Counted from the stretch's first letter, positions 1 through 8,656 are shown. The stretch is DNA of 64,000 nucleotides from Streptomyces sp. ERV7 (GCF_001653515.1 NZ_LYOY01000051.1:516001-580000), one strand, 5' to 3'. Notes: a model not told the origin generated them from the letters alone. Numbers and translations are program-made.

Positions 1-2
1 AC

Positions 3-911
3 GCGAGCACCAGCGAATACCCGGCGTCGTACGACATCCTGCGGACCGCTCTCGGTACGGACACCACGAAGAGCTCGTACGTGAAGCTGTGCGCCACCGG
101 CAGCTCCTGTCTGGGTCCGGCGGGCTCCGGCATCAACCACAACAAGTTCCTGCTGGTCGGCAGCGTGGGCGGCGGGGCCCAGAAGAACGTCGTGGTGCAG
201 CTCACCTCGAACCTGACGCCCTCCAACTACACGCGCTACTGGAACAGTTCGGTCACCGTCGTGGGCAACACCGAGCTGTACGGCGGCTACCTCTCCTACT
301 TCGACAAGCTGCCCGCGCAGAACCGCGGCGCCTGGTCGTACACGTACGGCAACGCGGGCGACTACAAGTACTACTTCTTCCCGCGCGCGGGCACCGACGC
401 GACCACCGACACCGTCGTGAACGCGCTGGACAACATCACCTGCCGCTGGACCGACACCGCCGGTTCGCACCGTACGACCGTCCACGCGGCCATGTTGAAG
501 ATCAGCCGTCAGGCCGTGGCCGACAAGCTGCGCGCACTCGCCGGGGCGGGATGTCTGGTGGACCTCGTCTACAGCGAGACCGACACCGGGACGTGGAACG
601 CCCTGCACGGAGTCTCCGGCATCACCAACCGCTGCTACCAGCACGATGACGACGCCGACAGCACCACCCCGAACCGCATTGTGCACTCCAAGAACGTGCT
701 GGTGGACGGCATGTACGCGGGTACCGCCCAGAAGCTGATGTGGACTGGCAGCCACAACTGGAGCGGTCCGGCCCTGCGCGACAACGACGAGGCGATGCTG
801 CGTATCACCACGCCTTCCGTCTACAGCGCGTTCGAGGCCAACTTCCAGGCGGCACGGGCCGCGGCCGTGCCGGGCGCCGGCGACAACGTCACCGCGTGCA
901 AGAGCGAGTAG
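3..911 (+). CDS. Phospholipase D-like secreted protein (5' end outside window)
   Basis: The reading frame is open from the left edge, so the true start lies outside the window and about 302 C-terminal residues are visible. Two PLD-type motifs are present: HNKFLLVGS (codons from base 138) and HSKNVLVDG (from 684). The second has the full HxKxxxxD pattern. In the first, Gly stands where Asp is usual. PLD-superfamily enzymes use the two His residues to hydrolyse or transfer phosphodiester bonds. The Tyr/Asn/Thr-rich composition and several Cys residues suit an exported protein, but the signal peptide is not visible. The substrate cannot be told from the sequence. The family call is firm; phospholipase versus nuclease activity is open. 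Confidence 0.8.
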   Translation, partial: ASTSEYPASYDILRTALGTDTTKSSYVKLCATGSSCLGPAGSGINHNKFLLVGSVGGGAQKNVVVQLTSNLTPSNYTRYWNSSVTVVGNTELYGGYLSYFDKLPAQNRGAWSYTYGNAGDYKYYFFPRAGTDATTDTVVNALDNITCRWTDTAGSHRTTVHAAMLKISRQAVADKLRALAGAGCLVDLVYSETDTGTWNALHGVSGITNRCYQHDDDADSTTPNRIVHSKNVLVDGMYAGTAQKLMWTGSHNWSGPALRDNDEAMLRITTPSVYSAFEANFQAARAAAVPGAGDNVTACKSE

Positions 912-1278
912 ACGCGGAGGGGGCGCACAATGACCCGCCGCAGGTTGGAAGAGGAGCGAGGCCGATGGTGAGGGCGCTGGGTCGTGTAATGGCGCTGGCG
1001 TAGTGCGCCCCTTTTCACCGAAGGACAAGGCATCACCAAGAGTGCTGATGGAATCGTTCCGCTCGTCGCATTCGAGGCGTCGTATGCAGCTGCCGCACCC
1101 GCCGTGGTCCGGACCTGAAAGGCTCAAACATTACCCTCAGAGTCCGATTGTCGGATAATCATATAAAGCTTGGCATCCTTGCGTTCCCCGACTGACCTGC
1201 GGATACCGTTGTCCCTGACCGCCTCCCGACTCCCCGGGTGGTGGTGACATTCAGTCAGAGGGAAGAGAAGGAGTCGTC
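912..1278. other. Intergenic region, probable lasso-cluster promoter
   Basis: This 367-base gap has no convincing gene. It holds a long-range inverted repeat: GGGGCGCAC at 920-928 and its complement GTGCGCCCC at 1003-1011, followed by TTTT, which could act as a weak terminator for the upstream gene. Further right, 1120-1170 is unusually AT-rich for this genome and contains GATAAT- and TATAAA-like hexamers near 1154-1167. That makes it the likely promoter area of the lasso cluster. No -35 hexamer could be assigned with confidence. Confidence 0.4.
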
Positions 1279-1389
1279 ATGAAGAAGGCGTACGAGGCAC
1301 CGACGCTCGTCCGGCTGGGTTCTTTCCGGAAGAAGACGGGACTTCTGCAGCGCCACGGGAATGACCGCCTCATTCTCAGCAAGAACTGA
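1279..1389 (+). CDS. Lasso peptide precursor, citrulassin-type
   Basis: This 36-residue open reading frame has a strong Shine-Dalgarno site (AAGGAG, 1268-1273) five bases before the ATG. The leader carries the actinobacterial lasso pattern Y-x-x-P-x-L-x-x-x-G-x-F (Tyr5, Pro8, Leu10, Gly14, Phe16), with Thr20 at position -2. Cleavage after Gly21 would release the core LLQRHGNDRLILSKN. Leu1 to Asp8 would form an eight-residue macrolactam ring, as in citrulassin A (LLGLAGNDRLVLSKN from memory), and Arg9 is the residue converted to citrulline in that family. The order of the following genes (synthetase, RRE, protease, exporter) confirms the role. The gene is short enough to be missed by automatic gene calling. 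Confidence 0.93.
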   Translation: MKKAYEAPTLVRLGSFRKKTGLLQRHGNDRLILSKN

Positions 1390-1416
1390 CGGTCGACGGT
1401 ACATTCATTCGACGTC

Positions 1417-3273
1417 ATGAATGACACGCACGCAGGTGCGAGTCCGGGCCGCGGCGACGCGTATTTCGCGGTCTTTCCGGACCGTGAGGACGCGGCCGTC
1501 GCGGCCCGCCTCTTCACCCGCCCCGGAACTCGCATCGTGCCCCACGCCTCGGGACGCCCCTGGCTCGTCGGCCGGTGGCACGACGACGAGATCGTGACCG
1601 CCCAGGCCGGCCCGGCAGCCCTCGCCGTCATCGGCTGCAGCCCACTCGACGCCACCCAACTGCGCCAACGCACCGCGCAGTTGCGTGACCTCGCCCAGCT
1701 CGACGCGCTGGCCCGCTCCACTCCCGGCAGCTTCCATCTGGCGGCCGTACTCGACGGCCGGCTGCGCGTGCAGGGCACCGCCTCCGGACTCCGGCTCGTC
1801 TTCCACGCGGAGATCGACGGAGTGCGCGTGGCCGCCACTCGCGCCGACACCCTCGGCGCGGCCCTCGGCAGGGAGCCCGATGTGGAGCAGGTGGCCGTCC
1901 GGCTGCTGTGGCCGGTCCCCCATCCGATGCTGGAGACACCCCTGTGGCAGGGCGTCACCGCCGTACCCCCACAGGACGCTCTCCTCATCGCGGCGGACGG
2001 CCGAACCGCCCGTCACTCGCGCTGGTGGACACCTCCCGAGCCGGTACGGGCCCTCGCCGTCGGCGCGGACCTGGCCCGCGACGCCCTCGCCGACGCCGTC
2101 ACCACCCGTACCCGACAGGGCGGCACGGTCAGCTGCGACCTCTCGGGGGGCCTGGACTCCACATCCATCTGCTTCCTCGCCGACCGCTCCCCCGCCCATG
2201 TCGTGGCCAGCACCTGGCCCGGACGCGATCCCGCCGACACCGATCTGCACTGGGCCAAGCAAGCCGCCCAGTTCCTGCCGGACGTCGACCACGTCGTCTG
2301 GGACGCCGACGCCTCTCCGCTCGTGTACGACGATCTGCTCACCATCGACGACCTGGTGGACGAGCCGACCATCGGCGTCATGGACCGCTCACGCGTGCTG
2401 CACCACCTGCCCGCCATGGCCGAGCGCGGCAGCCGCCTGCATCTGACCGGCATCGGCGGCGACCATGTGGCCTGGTGCTCCGAGGCGTACTACCACCGGC
2501 TCCTGCGCACCCACCCCTTGTTCGCCCTACGGCAGTTGCGGGGCTTCCGCGCCCTGTGGCAGTGGCCGCTCGCCGGCACGGCGCGCGCCTTGGGCGACTC
2601 ACGCCCGTACGGGAAGTGGCTGGCGGACTGCGTCGGGCACCTGCGCGACCCCCTGCCCACCACCGTCACCGGCGCCCTCGGCTGGGGCGGCACGCCACGC
2701 CTGTTCGACTGGGTGACGCCCGAAGGCGAGCGGCTGGCCACGCGGGCGCTGGCCGCGGCGGCCGAGCAGGCACAGCCGCTCCACCGTGATCGCGGACTGC
2801 ACGCGGATCTGGAACAGATCCGTTCCTGCACGCGCATCATCCGCCAGTGGGACGCGATGGCCGCCAAGGCCGGGGTGCCGATGGCGTCGCCTTTCCTGGA
2901 CGACCGCGTCATCGAGGCGTTCCTCGCGGTCCGGCCCAGCGAGCGCGTGTCGCCCTGGCAGTACAAACCCCTGCTGGCCGCCGCCATGCGGGACGTCGTC
3001 CCGCAGGTGTGTCTGCGGCGCAGCAACAAGGCCGCCGCGTCCATGGACGCCTCCAACGGGCTGCGTGAGCACCGCGCCGATCTGCTGGCGCTGTGGGAGG
3101 ACTCCCGGCTGGAACGCCTCGGCCTGGTCAGCGGCGACGCGCTGCGCGGCCTCGCCCAGCGGCCCGCCACGCCCGGACTCCAGCAGGCCATCCTCTACTC
3201 CACCATCGCGGCCGAGGTGTGGCTGCGCGGTCTGCCGCGCGGCGCGAAGGCCGGGGCGACCACCTCCACCTGA
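1417..3273 (+). CDS. lasC: Lasso peptide macrolactam synthetase (asparagine synthetase-like)
   Basis: The 618-residue protein resembles asparagine synthetase B. The ATP-pyrophosphatase motif SGGLDSTS lies near residue 243, followed by the synthetase-type helical domain (RIIRQWDAMAAKAGVPMASPFLDD near 475). The N-terminal half keeps the glutaminase fold but lacks a catalytic Cys2, which fits a ring-closing enzyme rather than an amidotransferase. In lasso pathways this protein adenylates the Asp/Glu side chain (here Asp8 of the core) and joins it to the freed N-terminal amine. It begins 27 bases after the precursor gene, with a weak Shine-Dalgarno site, so it is probably read from the same transcript. 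Called on fold motifs and context. Confidence 0.93.
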   Translation: MNDTHAGASPGRGDAYFAVFPDREDAAVAARLFTRPGTRIVPHASGRPWLVGRWHDDEIVTAQAGPAALAVIGCSPLDATQLRQRTAQLRDLAQLDALARSTPGSFHLAAVLDGRLRVQGTASGLRLVFHAEIDGVRVAATRADTLGAALGREPDVEQVAVRLLWPVPHPMLETPLWQGVTAVPPQDALLIAADGRTARHSRWWTPPEPVRALAVGADLARDALADAVTTRTRQGGTVSCDLSGGLDSTSICFLADRSPAHVVASTWPGRDPADTDLHWAKQAAQFLPDVDHVVWDADASPLVYDDLLTIDDLVDEPTIGVMDRSRVLHHLPAMAERGSRLHLTGIGGDHVAWCSEAYYHRLLRTHPLFALRQLRGFRALWQWPLAGTARALGDSRPYGKWLADCVGHLRDPLPTTVTGALGWGGTPRLFDWVTPEGERLATRALAAAAEQAQPLHRDRGLHADLEQIRSCTRIIRQWDAMAAKAGVPMASPFLDDRVIEAFLAVRPSERVSPWQYKPLLAAAMRDVVPQVCLRRSNKAAASMDASNGLREHRADLLALWEDSRLERLGLVSGDALRGLAQRPATPGLQQAILYSTIAAEVWLRGLPRGAKAGATTST

Positions 3274-3298
3274 CCCCTGAGCGAAAGGCCGACACACC

Positions 3299-3553
3299 AT
3301 GGCACTGCGGTTCGCCACCGACGTCTCCACCGCCAGCACCGACTACGGAACCGTCCTCCTCGATCAACGCAGCGGCCAGTACTGGGAGTTGAACCCCACC
3401 GCCACATTGATCATCGAGGCGCTGCTCGCGGGCCAGGACGAGGCAGCGGCCACGGACGCGGTCGTCGCGGAGTTCGACATCGACCGCGAACGGGCGCAGA
3501 ACGACGTCACCCAACTGGTCGCCGAACTGCGCGCCTCGGGACTGGCCGCATGA
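3299..3553 (+). CDS. lasB1: Lasso RiPP recognition element protein (PqqD-like, B1)
   Basis: This 84-residue PqqD-like protein has the usual order: beta-strand start (FATDVSTA), YGTVLLDQRSGQYWELN and a C-terminal helical wing. Stand-alone RREs of this size bind the lasso leader through its Tyr/Pro/Leu motif and deliver it to the B2 protease. The ATG follows a GAGCGAAAGG Shine-Dalgarno region. The stop overlaps the next gene's start (ATGA, 3550-3553), so the RRE and protease are translationally coupled, as expected for partners that work as one leader-removing unit. Confidence 0.93.
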   Translation: MALRFATDVSTASTDYGTVLLDQRSGQYWELNPTATLIIEALLAGQDEAAATDAVVAEFDIDRERAQNDVTQLVAELRASGLAA

Positions 3554-3984
3554 CCACTCCCAGCGCGCTCGAACGTCCCAGGAACGTGCCCTTCGCCCGG
3601 AAGCTGGGCGCCCGGCTGGTCCTGCTTCCCGCCGTCGTGCTCTCCTTCCTGCCGCCGCGCCGCATCCGCGGCGTCCTCAACCTGGTACGCCATGGCGCCG
3701 CACCCGCGACGGCCGCCCAGGCGAAGAACGCCCGCGACGCGATGTGCGCGGTGAGCCTGCGCTGCGCCGGCCCGCGCGGCTGCCTGCCCCGCTCACTGGG
3801 CGCCGCGCTGCTGTGCCGACTGGGCGGCAGCTGGCCCACCTGGTGCACCGGGGCGCGAGTCGTCCCGCCCTTCACCGCCCACGCCTGGGTCGAGGCCGAC
3901 GGCCGCCCGGTCGACGAAGGAGTGCCCGACGACTACTTCACCCGGCTGATGGCGGTCGCCCCGGTGAGTACACGCGTTCCATGA
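3550..3984 (+). CDS. lasB2: Lasso leader peptidase (transglutaminase-like, B2)
   Basis: The 144-residue protein matches lasso B2 cysteine proteases: an N-terminal helical part, a nucleophile region RGCLPRSLG (Cys78) and a HAWVEADGRPVDEG segment (His111 plus following acidic residues). These would form the Cys-His-Asp catalytic set of the transglutaminase fold. It would cut the precursor after Gly21, just behind the conserved Thr at -2. Length is typical for actinobacterial B2 proteins. It overlaps the RRE gene on one side and the transporter gene on the other (ATGA at 3981-3984), so the three are probably made together. Confidence 0.93.
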   Translation: MTTPSALERPRNVPFARKLGARLVLLPAVVLSFLPPRRIRGVLNLVRHGAAPATAAQAKNARDAMCAVSLRCAGPRGCLPRSLGAALLCRLGGSWPTWCTGARVVPPFTAHAWVEADGRPVDEGVPDDYFTRLMAVAPVSTRVP

Positions 3985-5852
3985 CCCGGTCGCAGCGGGA
4001 GGACCCCGACCGGACGATCCGGGGCGCGATCGCCACCATGTTCCGGCTCACGGCCGGGCACCGGGGCGCCATGACAGTGGCCACAGGGCTGACGCTCGCG
4101 GGCTCCGCCCTGGGGCTGGCCCAACCGCTCGTCGCCAAACGCATCGTGGACGCGAGCGGAGCGGACGGGGCGTTCTGGTCGATGCTGGCGCTCCTCGGCA
4201 CGCTGTTCCTCCTCGAAGCGGCCACCGGGGCGATCGGCCGGTTCCTGCTGGAGCGCATGGGTGAGGGCATCGTGTGCCGACTGCGCCACGGACTGGTCAG
4301 GCATCTGCTCCGGCTGGAGATGAAGGAGTACGACCGGCATCGCAGCGGCGACCTCATCTCCCGGGTCACCTCCGATACCACCGTGCTGCGGGAGGTGGTG
4401 GCCCAGGCACTGGTCGACCTGGGCACGGGGGCCGTCGCGGCAGCGGGCGCGATCGCCCTGATGATGTGGCTGGACCCGCTGCTGCTGCTCCTGGTCACCC
4501 TCACGGTGGCCGCCGCCGCACTGATCGTGGCCTCCCTGCTCAAGGGCATCAGGGCCGCATCCGAGCACATGCAGAACTCGGTCGGCGCCATCGCCGCCGA
4601 ACTGGAGCGCGCCCTGGGCGCGCTGCCGATGGTCCGGGTGCACCGGGCCGAGGAACGCGAGGCGGCACGGATCGGCGAGCGCATCGACCAGGCGTACAGC
4701 GCCGGGGTACGGACCGCTCAGCTGGCCTCGGTGATGAGCCCCGCCGTCGAACTGGCCGTCCAGGGCTCCTTCTTGCTCGTCCTGGTCATCGGCGGTCTGC
4801 GGGTGAACGGCCACACGGGCTCGCTCGGCGACCTGGTCGCCTTCCTGCTGTACGCCTCGTACCTGGTCCTGCCCCTGTCGTCGGTCTTCCGGGCCGTCGG
4901 CCTCATCCAGCGCGGCATGGGCGCCTACCAGCGGGTCGCGGAGGCCCACGGCCTGCCGGCGGAACCCGAGCAGACTCCGGCGCACGCCACCGCCAAGACC
5001 ACCACCCGCTCCGCCGAGCGCCCCCGGACCGCGTCACACCCGGCACCGGCCCTGGCCCTGCGGGATGTCCACTTCGGATACCAGCCGGACCGGCCCGTGC
5101 TGAGGGGCGTCTCCTTCACCGTGCCGCACCGCCACCAGGTCGCTCTGGTCGGACGGTCGGGGGCGGGCAAGAGCACCCTCTTCGCGCTGGTGGCGCGGTT
5201 CTACGAACCGGATGCGGGAACCCTCCTGTTCGACGGCCGCCCCACGACCGAGCTGAGCCGCGACCGGTGCCGGGCGCGCATCGCCGTCGTCGACCAGAAC
5301 ACCCACGTCGTCCACGGCTCCCTGCGCGACAACATCACGTACGCCGTACCGCACGCCCGCGACACCGAGATCCACCGCGTCATCGAACTCGCCCAGCTGG
5401 AAGGGGTCGTCCGGCGCCTGCCCGGCGGTCTGTCGGGCGTCCTCGGCGACCGCGGCGGGACCCTCTCCGCCGGGGAGCGGCAGCGCGTCGCCCTGGCCCG
5501 CGCCCTGCTCGCCCGCCCCTCCCTGCTCCTGCTCGACGAACCGACCTCGCACCTCGACGCCATCAACGAGGCGGCGCTCACCACCGTCATGCGGGAAGCC
5601 GCCCAGGAGTGCGCCCTGCTGGTCATCGCGCACCGGCTGTCCACCGTCCGCCATGCCGACCGGATCGTCGTCCTGGAGGGGGGCCGGGCCATCGCCTGCG
5701 GACGCCACGAGGAACTGCTCGCCGCCAGTCCCGCGTACCGCAAGCTCGCCGCCGGGCAGATGCTCACGCCCGCAGCCGTGTCCCCGTCCGGGGCACGGAA
5801 CGGCAGCCCGCGGGTGTACACCGAGAACGCCGAGCCTCACGGTGCCGAGTAG
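3981..5852 (+). CDS. lasD: Lasso peptide ABC exporter (fused permease/ATPase)
   Basis: The start is the ATG at 3981, which overlaps the protease stop; the frame is open further upstream but antisense-like there. The 623-residue product has an N-terminal six-helix permease (about residues 20-320) and a C-terminal ATPase with Walker A GRSGAGKST, signature LSAGERQR and Walker B LLLLDEPTSHLD, then the H-loop HRLS. It is a half-transporter that should act as a homodimer to export the mature lasso peptide and give self-protection. No C39 peptidase domain is present, which fits leader removal by B2. It is the last gene of the cluster. Confidence 0.92.
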   Translation: MTRSQREDPDRTIRGAIATMFRLTAGHRGAMTVATGLTLAGSALGLAQPLVAKRIVDASGADGAFWSMLALLGTLFLLEAATGAIGRFLLERMGEGIVCRLRHGLVRHLLRLEMKEYDRHRSGDLISRVTSDTTVLREVVAQALVDLGTGAVAAAGAIALMMWLDPLLLLLVTLTVAAAALIVASLLKGIRAASEHMQNSVGAIAAELERALGALPMVRVHRAEEREAARIGERIDQAYSAGVRTAQLASVMSPAVELAVQGSFLLVLVIGGLRVNGHTGSLGDLVAFLLYASYLVLPLSSVFRAVGLIQRGMGAYQRVAEAHGLPAEPEQTPAHATAKTTTRSAERPRTASHPAPALALRDVHFGYQPDRPVLRGVSFTVPHRHQVALVGRSGAGKSTLFALVARFYEPDAGTLLFDGRPTTELSRDRCRARIAVVDQNTHVVHGSLRDNITYAVPHARDTEIHRVIELAQLEGVVRRLPGGLSGVLGDRGGTLSAGERQRVALARALLARPSLLLLDEPTSHLDAINEAALTTVMREAAQECALLVIAHRLSTVRHADRIVVLEGGRAIACGRHEELLAASPAYRKLAAGQMLTPAAVSPSGARNGSPRVYTENAEPHGAE

Positions 5853-5895
5853 CCGTGGAGGGCGACGGCCCTGTGCGACGGACCTGTAGACGGTC

Positions 5896-6909
5896 CTATA
5901 CGGCGGGACAGCCGTGGCGTGCCGCGGAGGCGGCGGAGAAGGCGCCGAGGAGCCGGTTCAGCTCCTTCGGGTCGCTGGTTCCGTGCGGCCCGGAAGTGCC
6001 GTCCGGCGCGCGGTCGTTGGTACGGACGAGCTTGAAGTACGCGGTGCCGAGAGAACCTCCGCACTCCACTCGGCGCTTGGAAATGTCCTTCGCGGTGCCG
6101 GGGTAGCGGCCGTCGAGGTACATCTCCTGCTCGGCCGACGGACCGTAATAGGCGGTCATGTGGAAGAGGCCCAGCTTGCCCCGCCGTAGCGCGCACTGTT
6201 CGGTCAGGGCGCGTCCGGCGGGCCGCTCGGAGACCGTCGTCACCGTCAGACGGGCGGCTGTGGGGGCGTCCACGACTCCGGCGCAGGTGCCGGCGGCCTG
6301 GGCGGCGGCGCGTTGGACCGTCTCCCTCGTACGGTCGACGGTCGTGGGACGCCCTCCCGGCTTGCCCTCACAGGAGTGGGCGGCGGCCGCCCTGCGGGCC
6401 GTCTCGGTGGCGAGACGGGCGACTTGGAGTATCTGACCGGCCGAGAGCTTCTCGGTGCGCTCGGTGGTCTCGGCCGTGACGTACAGGCCCTTGCCCGGCA
6501 TGCCCGCACAGTCGAGCAGCACGGCGGCCTGCGGCTCGTGCAGGGTGGTGAAGGAGCCGTTCCAGCCGTATCCGATGGGGGTCGCGATCGCCTCGTCACC
6601 GGCGCCGTTCGCCCGGTAGGCGGCGCGGGGCCGGATCTGGAGTCGCAGGACCGGGCCGTTGCCGTGGTCCTTGGCCCACACCGAGCACCACTGGGAGTCG
6701 TAGCCGGCCCAGTCGCCGTCGTGGCCGCGCGCTGTCAGCTCGACGCCGCCGAAGAACTCCCGTGCCTCGTCGACGGCGAGGCTTCCCTGACAACGGTCGC
6801 CCAGGTCATCACCGCCGTCGCCGCGCAACCACAGCCCCCACACCAACCCGGCCGCCACGAGCACCAGCACCAGCCCGCCGATCAGCGCGGTCATCCGTCG
6901 CCTTGTCAT
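5896..6909 (-). CDS. Membrane-anchored extracellular protein, unknown function
   Basis: The chosen start gives MTRRRM followed by one hydrophobic helix (about residues 7-28), then about 300 residues predicted outside the membrane. A GACGGGGGACG Shine-Dalgarno region precedes the ATG; the frame stays open for 99 more codons upstream but lacks a better site. The outer part contains several Cys residues (CQGS, WCSVW, LDCAG, SCEG, TCAG, QCALR, VECGG, HGCPAV) in two similar halves, suggesting disulphide-stabilised repeats. Such proteins are common in Streptomyces without assigned function. The gene converges on the lasso exporter with a 43-base gap. Confidence 0.75.
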   Translation of the reverse strand: MTRRRMTALIGGLVLVLVAAGLVWGLWLRGDGGDDLGDRCQGSLAVDEAREFFGGVELTARGHDGDWAGYDSQWCSVWAKDHGNGPVLRLQIRPRAAYRANGAGDEAIATPIGYGWNGSFTTLHEPQAAVLLDCAGMPGKGLYVTAETTERTEKLSAGQILQVARLATETARRAAAAHSCEGKPGGRPTTVDRTRETVQRAAAQAAGTCAGVVDAPTAARLTVTTVSERPAGRALTEQCALRRGKLGLFHMTAYYGPSAEQEMYLDGRYPGTAKDISKRRVECGGSLGTAYFKLVRTNDRAPDGTSGPHGTSDPKELNRLLGAFSAASAARHGCPAV

Positions 6910-7268
6910 ACGTCCCCCGTCGTGCTCCCCGTCCGGTGGTGACCGAGTGGCATCGCCGCCGGTCACCACCGGGCCCGAGCCCCCTGGCTCGGTCGGTGAT
7001 TCTTGATCATCCCATTGGCGGGCGTCGGCACCGCGGCTGAGCAACCCGACGTCCGATCCCGGCACCAGGGTTGTACGGGCCATGATCAAATCGGATGCAG
7101 GTGAGGTTGCGCCGTCGTCACGATCGGGGTGCTGCGGCGGAGACGTCGCCTTCCCGTACGCAGGGGCGCATAGATTGATCTGTACACGATATTTCCGCAG
7201 GTCCACGGGTCAGTGGACGGTGCGCGGAGGAGTCGTTGCCTGCCGATCCGAAGAAAGCTGTTTCATTC
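6910..7268. other. Divergent intergenic region
   Basis: This 359-base gap separates the membrane-anchored protein (minus) from the lipoprotein (plus). Reading frames run through it, but none has a Shine-Dalgarno site or a recognisable product. The segment around 7170-7195 is comparatively AT-rich and probably holds the lipoprotein promoter. No operator was recognised. Confidence 0.4.
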
Positions 7269-8033
7269 ATGCGCCGCACCACCGTCCGTCGTACCGCCCT
7301 CGCCGCCTCCGCGCTCTCGCTGGCCCTGCTCTCCACTGCCTGTGGCTCGGAGGGGTCGGACAAGGAAGAGCCGAAGGGCAAGGGCTCGTCGAGCGCGCCC
7401 GCGACCCCGGCCGGCAAGGCCCTGTCCCAGGCCGAGCTGGACAAGCTCGTACTGGCCGAGGCCGACCTGAAGGACCACAAGATCGCCAAGGCCACCCCGG
7501 CGGACCTCGCCGCGGCCAAGACCGTCACCACCGACAAGGCCGCGTGCAAGCCGCTGGTCGACGTCATGGTCCTGCGCGGTGTCGGTACACCGGGCGCGAC
7601 CGCGACCCGCAAGGTCATCGCCGTGCCCAAGGGCCCGGGCGCCAACGCCTCGGCCGAGGAGAAGGCGAAGGCCGGCCTCGACGCCCTGGGTGCCACCATC
7701 ACCGCCGACACGCTGGCCTCCTACAGCGGCAGTGGCGCGGCCGATGCCCTGGCAGCCCTCAAGAAGGCGGGCACGGACTGCGCCGGCGGCTTCGCCCTGA
7801 TGGCCCAGGGCGACAAGACCAACTTCACCAAGGTCGCCCCGGCCTCCTACACCGGAGGCGACGAGGCGATCGCCTTCACCTTGACCGCCGACCTGGACGG
7901 CGAGCCCGGCACCGCCCACCTGGTGGCCGTCCGCAAGGGCAGCACCCTCGCCACCTTCTACGCCCAGAGCCTCGCCGGCAAGGCGGAGCAGCCCAAGGCC
8001 GTGATCGACGCCCAGCTCAAGAAGCTCAACTGA
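7269..8033 (+). CDS. Lipoprotein, unknown function
   Basis: Starting at the ATG at 7269, the 254-residue product opens with MRRTTVRRT, a hydrophobic stretch and the lipobox LSTAC near residue 22, so the mature protein would be lipidated and tethered outside the membrane. The rest is rich in Lys, Ala and Asp with three spaced Cys residues, and has no catalytic motif that I recognise. A strong hairpin just downstream (8043-8082) looks like its terminator. An upstream ATG at 7236 would add 11 residues but spoils the signal peptide. Confidence 0.85.
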   Translation: MRRTTVRRTALAASALSLALLSTACGSEGSDKEEPKGKGSSSAPATPAGKALSQAELDKLVLAEADLKDHKIAKATPADLAAAKTVTTDKAACKPLVDVMVLRGVGTPGATATRKVIAVPKGPGANASAEEKAKAGLDALGATITADTLASYSGSGAADALAALKKAGTDCAGGFALMAQGDKTNFTKVAPASYTGGDEAIAFTLTADLDGEPGTAHLVAVRKGSTLATFYAQSLAGKAEQPKAVIDAQLKKLN

Positions 8034-8494
8034 GGGGCTGAAGCGTTCGTCGTGGCTCGACCGAGTCGGCCACGGCGAACGCCGCGGCACTGGCGGGGCA
8101 CGCGGGCATCGTTGCGGATCCTGGCGGCGGTGTCCGCGTTCTCGCCGAGGCTGACCCCGGCGCCGCCGTTGCGCAGAGAACTGGGGTCGAAGACCATCAC
8201 CACGCCGAAGGTGTAGCGATCGGCCCAGACGCAGATGGGGGACGTGACGGTCCGCCCCACCTTCAGGTCTGTCCGAAGGTTCTGGCACTTCATCACGGCG
8301 TCGCCCAGCCCGGTGGGATGCATCGTCCGGAGGGCGCCGACCAGAGCGGTGCGCCCACTCCGATCCGACGCGGCGTCCCGCGCCTCCTGCGCGAAGCGCC
8401 GGTCGCGCGAGTTGCCCGGGTCGAGCAGGTTTCTCCACGATGCGTCGAACGGGCTTGCCCGCAGGGGAACATCCGTCGTAGCCGTCCGCGCCAT
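7958..8494 (-). pseudogene. Probable remnant of a Streptomyces membrane/secreted protein gene
   Basis: The frame contains MKCQNL, then CVWADRYTFGVVMVF and later ENADTAARIRNDARVP. This resembles the C-terminal end common to a large group of Streptomyces membrane-anchored proteins, where a C-x-WAD core is followed by a final helix before the stop. Here the usual N-terminal anchor is missing, and the frame runs on past the expected end into the terminator hairpin and the 3' end of the lipoprotein gene. That suggests a 5'-truncated gene that has also lost its stop. An upstream start at 8572 is possible. It could still be expressed; the call is an inference. Confidence 0.4.
8043..8082 (+). terminator. 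Hairpin terminator after lipoprotein gene
   Basis: GCGTTCGTCGTGGC (8043-8056) pairs with GCCACGGCGAACGC (8069-8082), a 14-bp stem with one G-T wobble and a 12-base loop, ten bases after the lipoprotein stop. There is no T-run, as is usual in Streptomyces. It may also serve the minus-strand remnant from the other side. Confidence 0.7.
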
Positions 8495-8589
8495 CCCAAG
8501 AACTGGGGATACCTCCCCCCTCGTACCACGCCCTAGCTTGGACGAGTCGGCCCCCGCCCGCGTTTCCCGCAAGGGGAACGTTCAGGGCT

Positions 8590-8623
8590 GCGGAACAGAC
8601 CGGTTGGTGGTCTCCCCTTCCGC
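8590..8623 (+). promoter_or_regulatory. Inverted repeat upstream of lanthipeptide synthetase
   Basis: An outer arm pair GCGGAA/TTCCGC (8590-8595, 8618-8623) encloses AGACC/GGTCT (8597-8601, 8609-8613), about 35 bases before the synthetase start. It could be an operator or an mRNA leader hairpin. No regulator gene is adjacent, so the role is unknown. Confidence 0.35.
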
Positions 8624-8656
8624 GCCGACCTCAAGGTGAGAGGCGAGGTCACCCAG

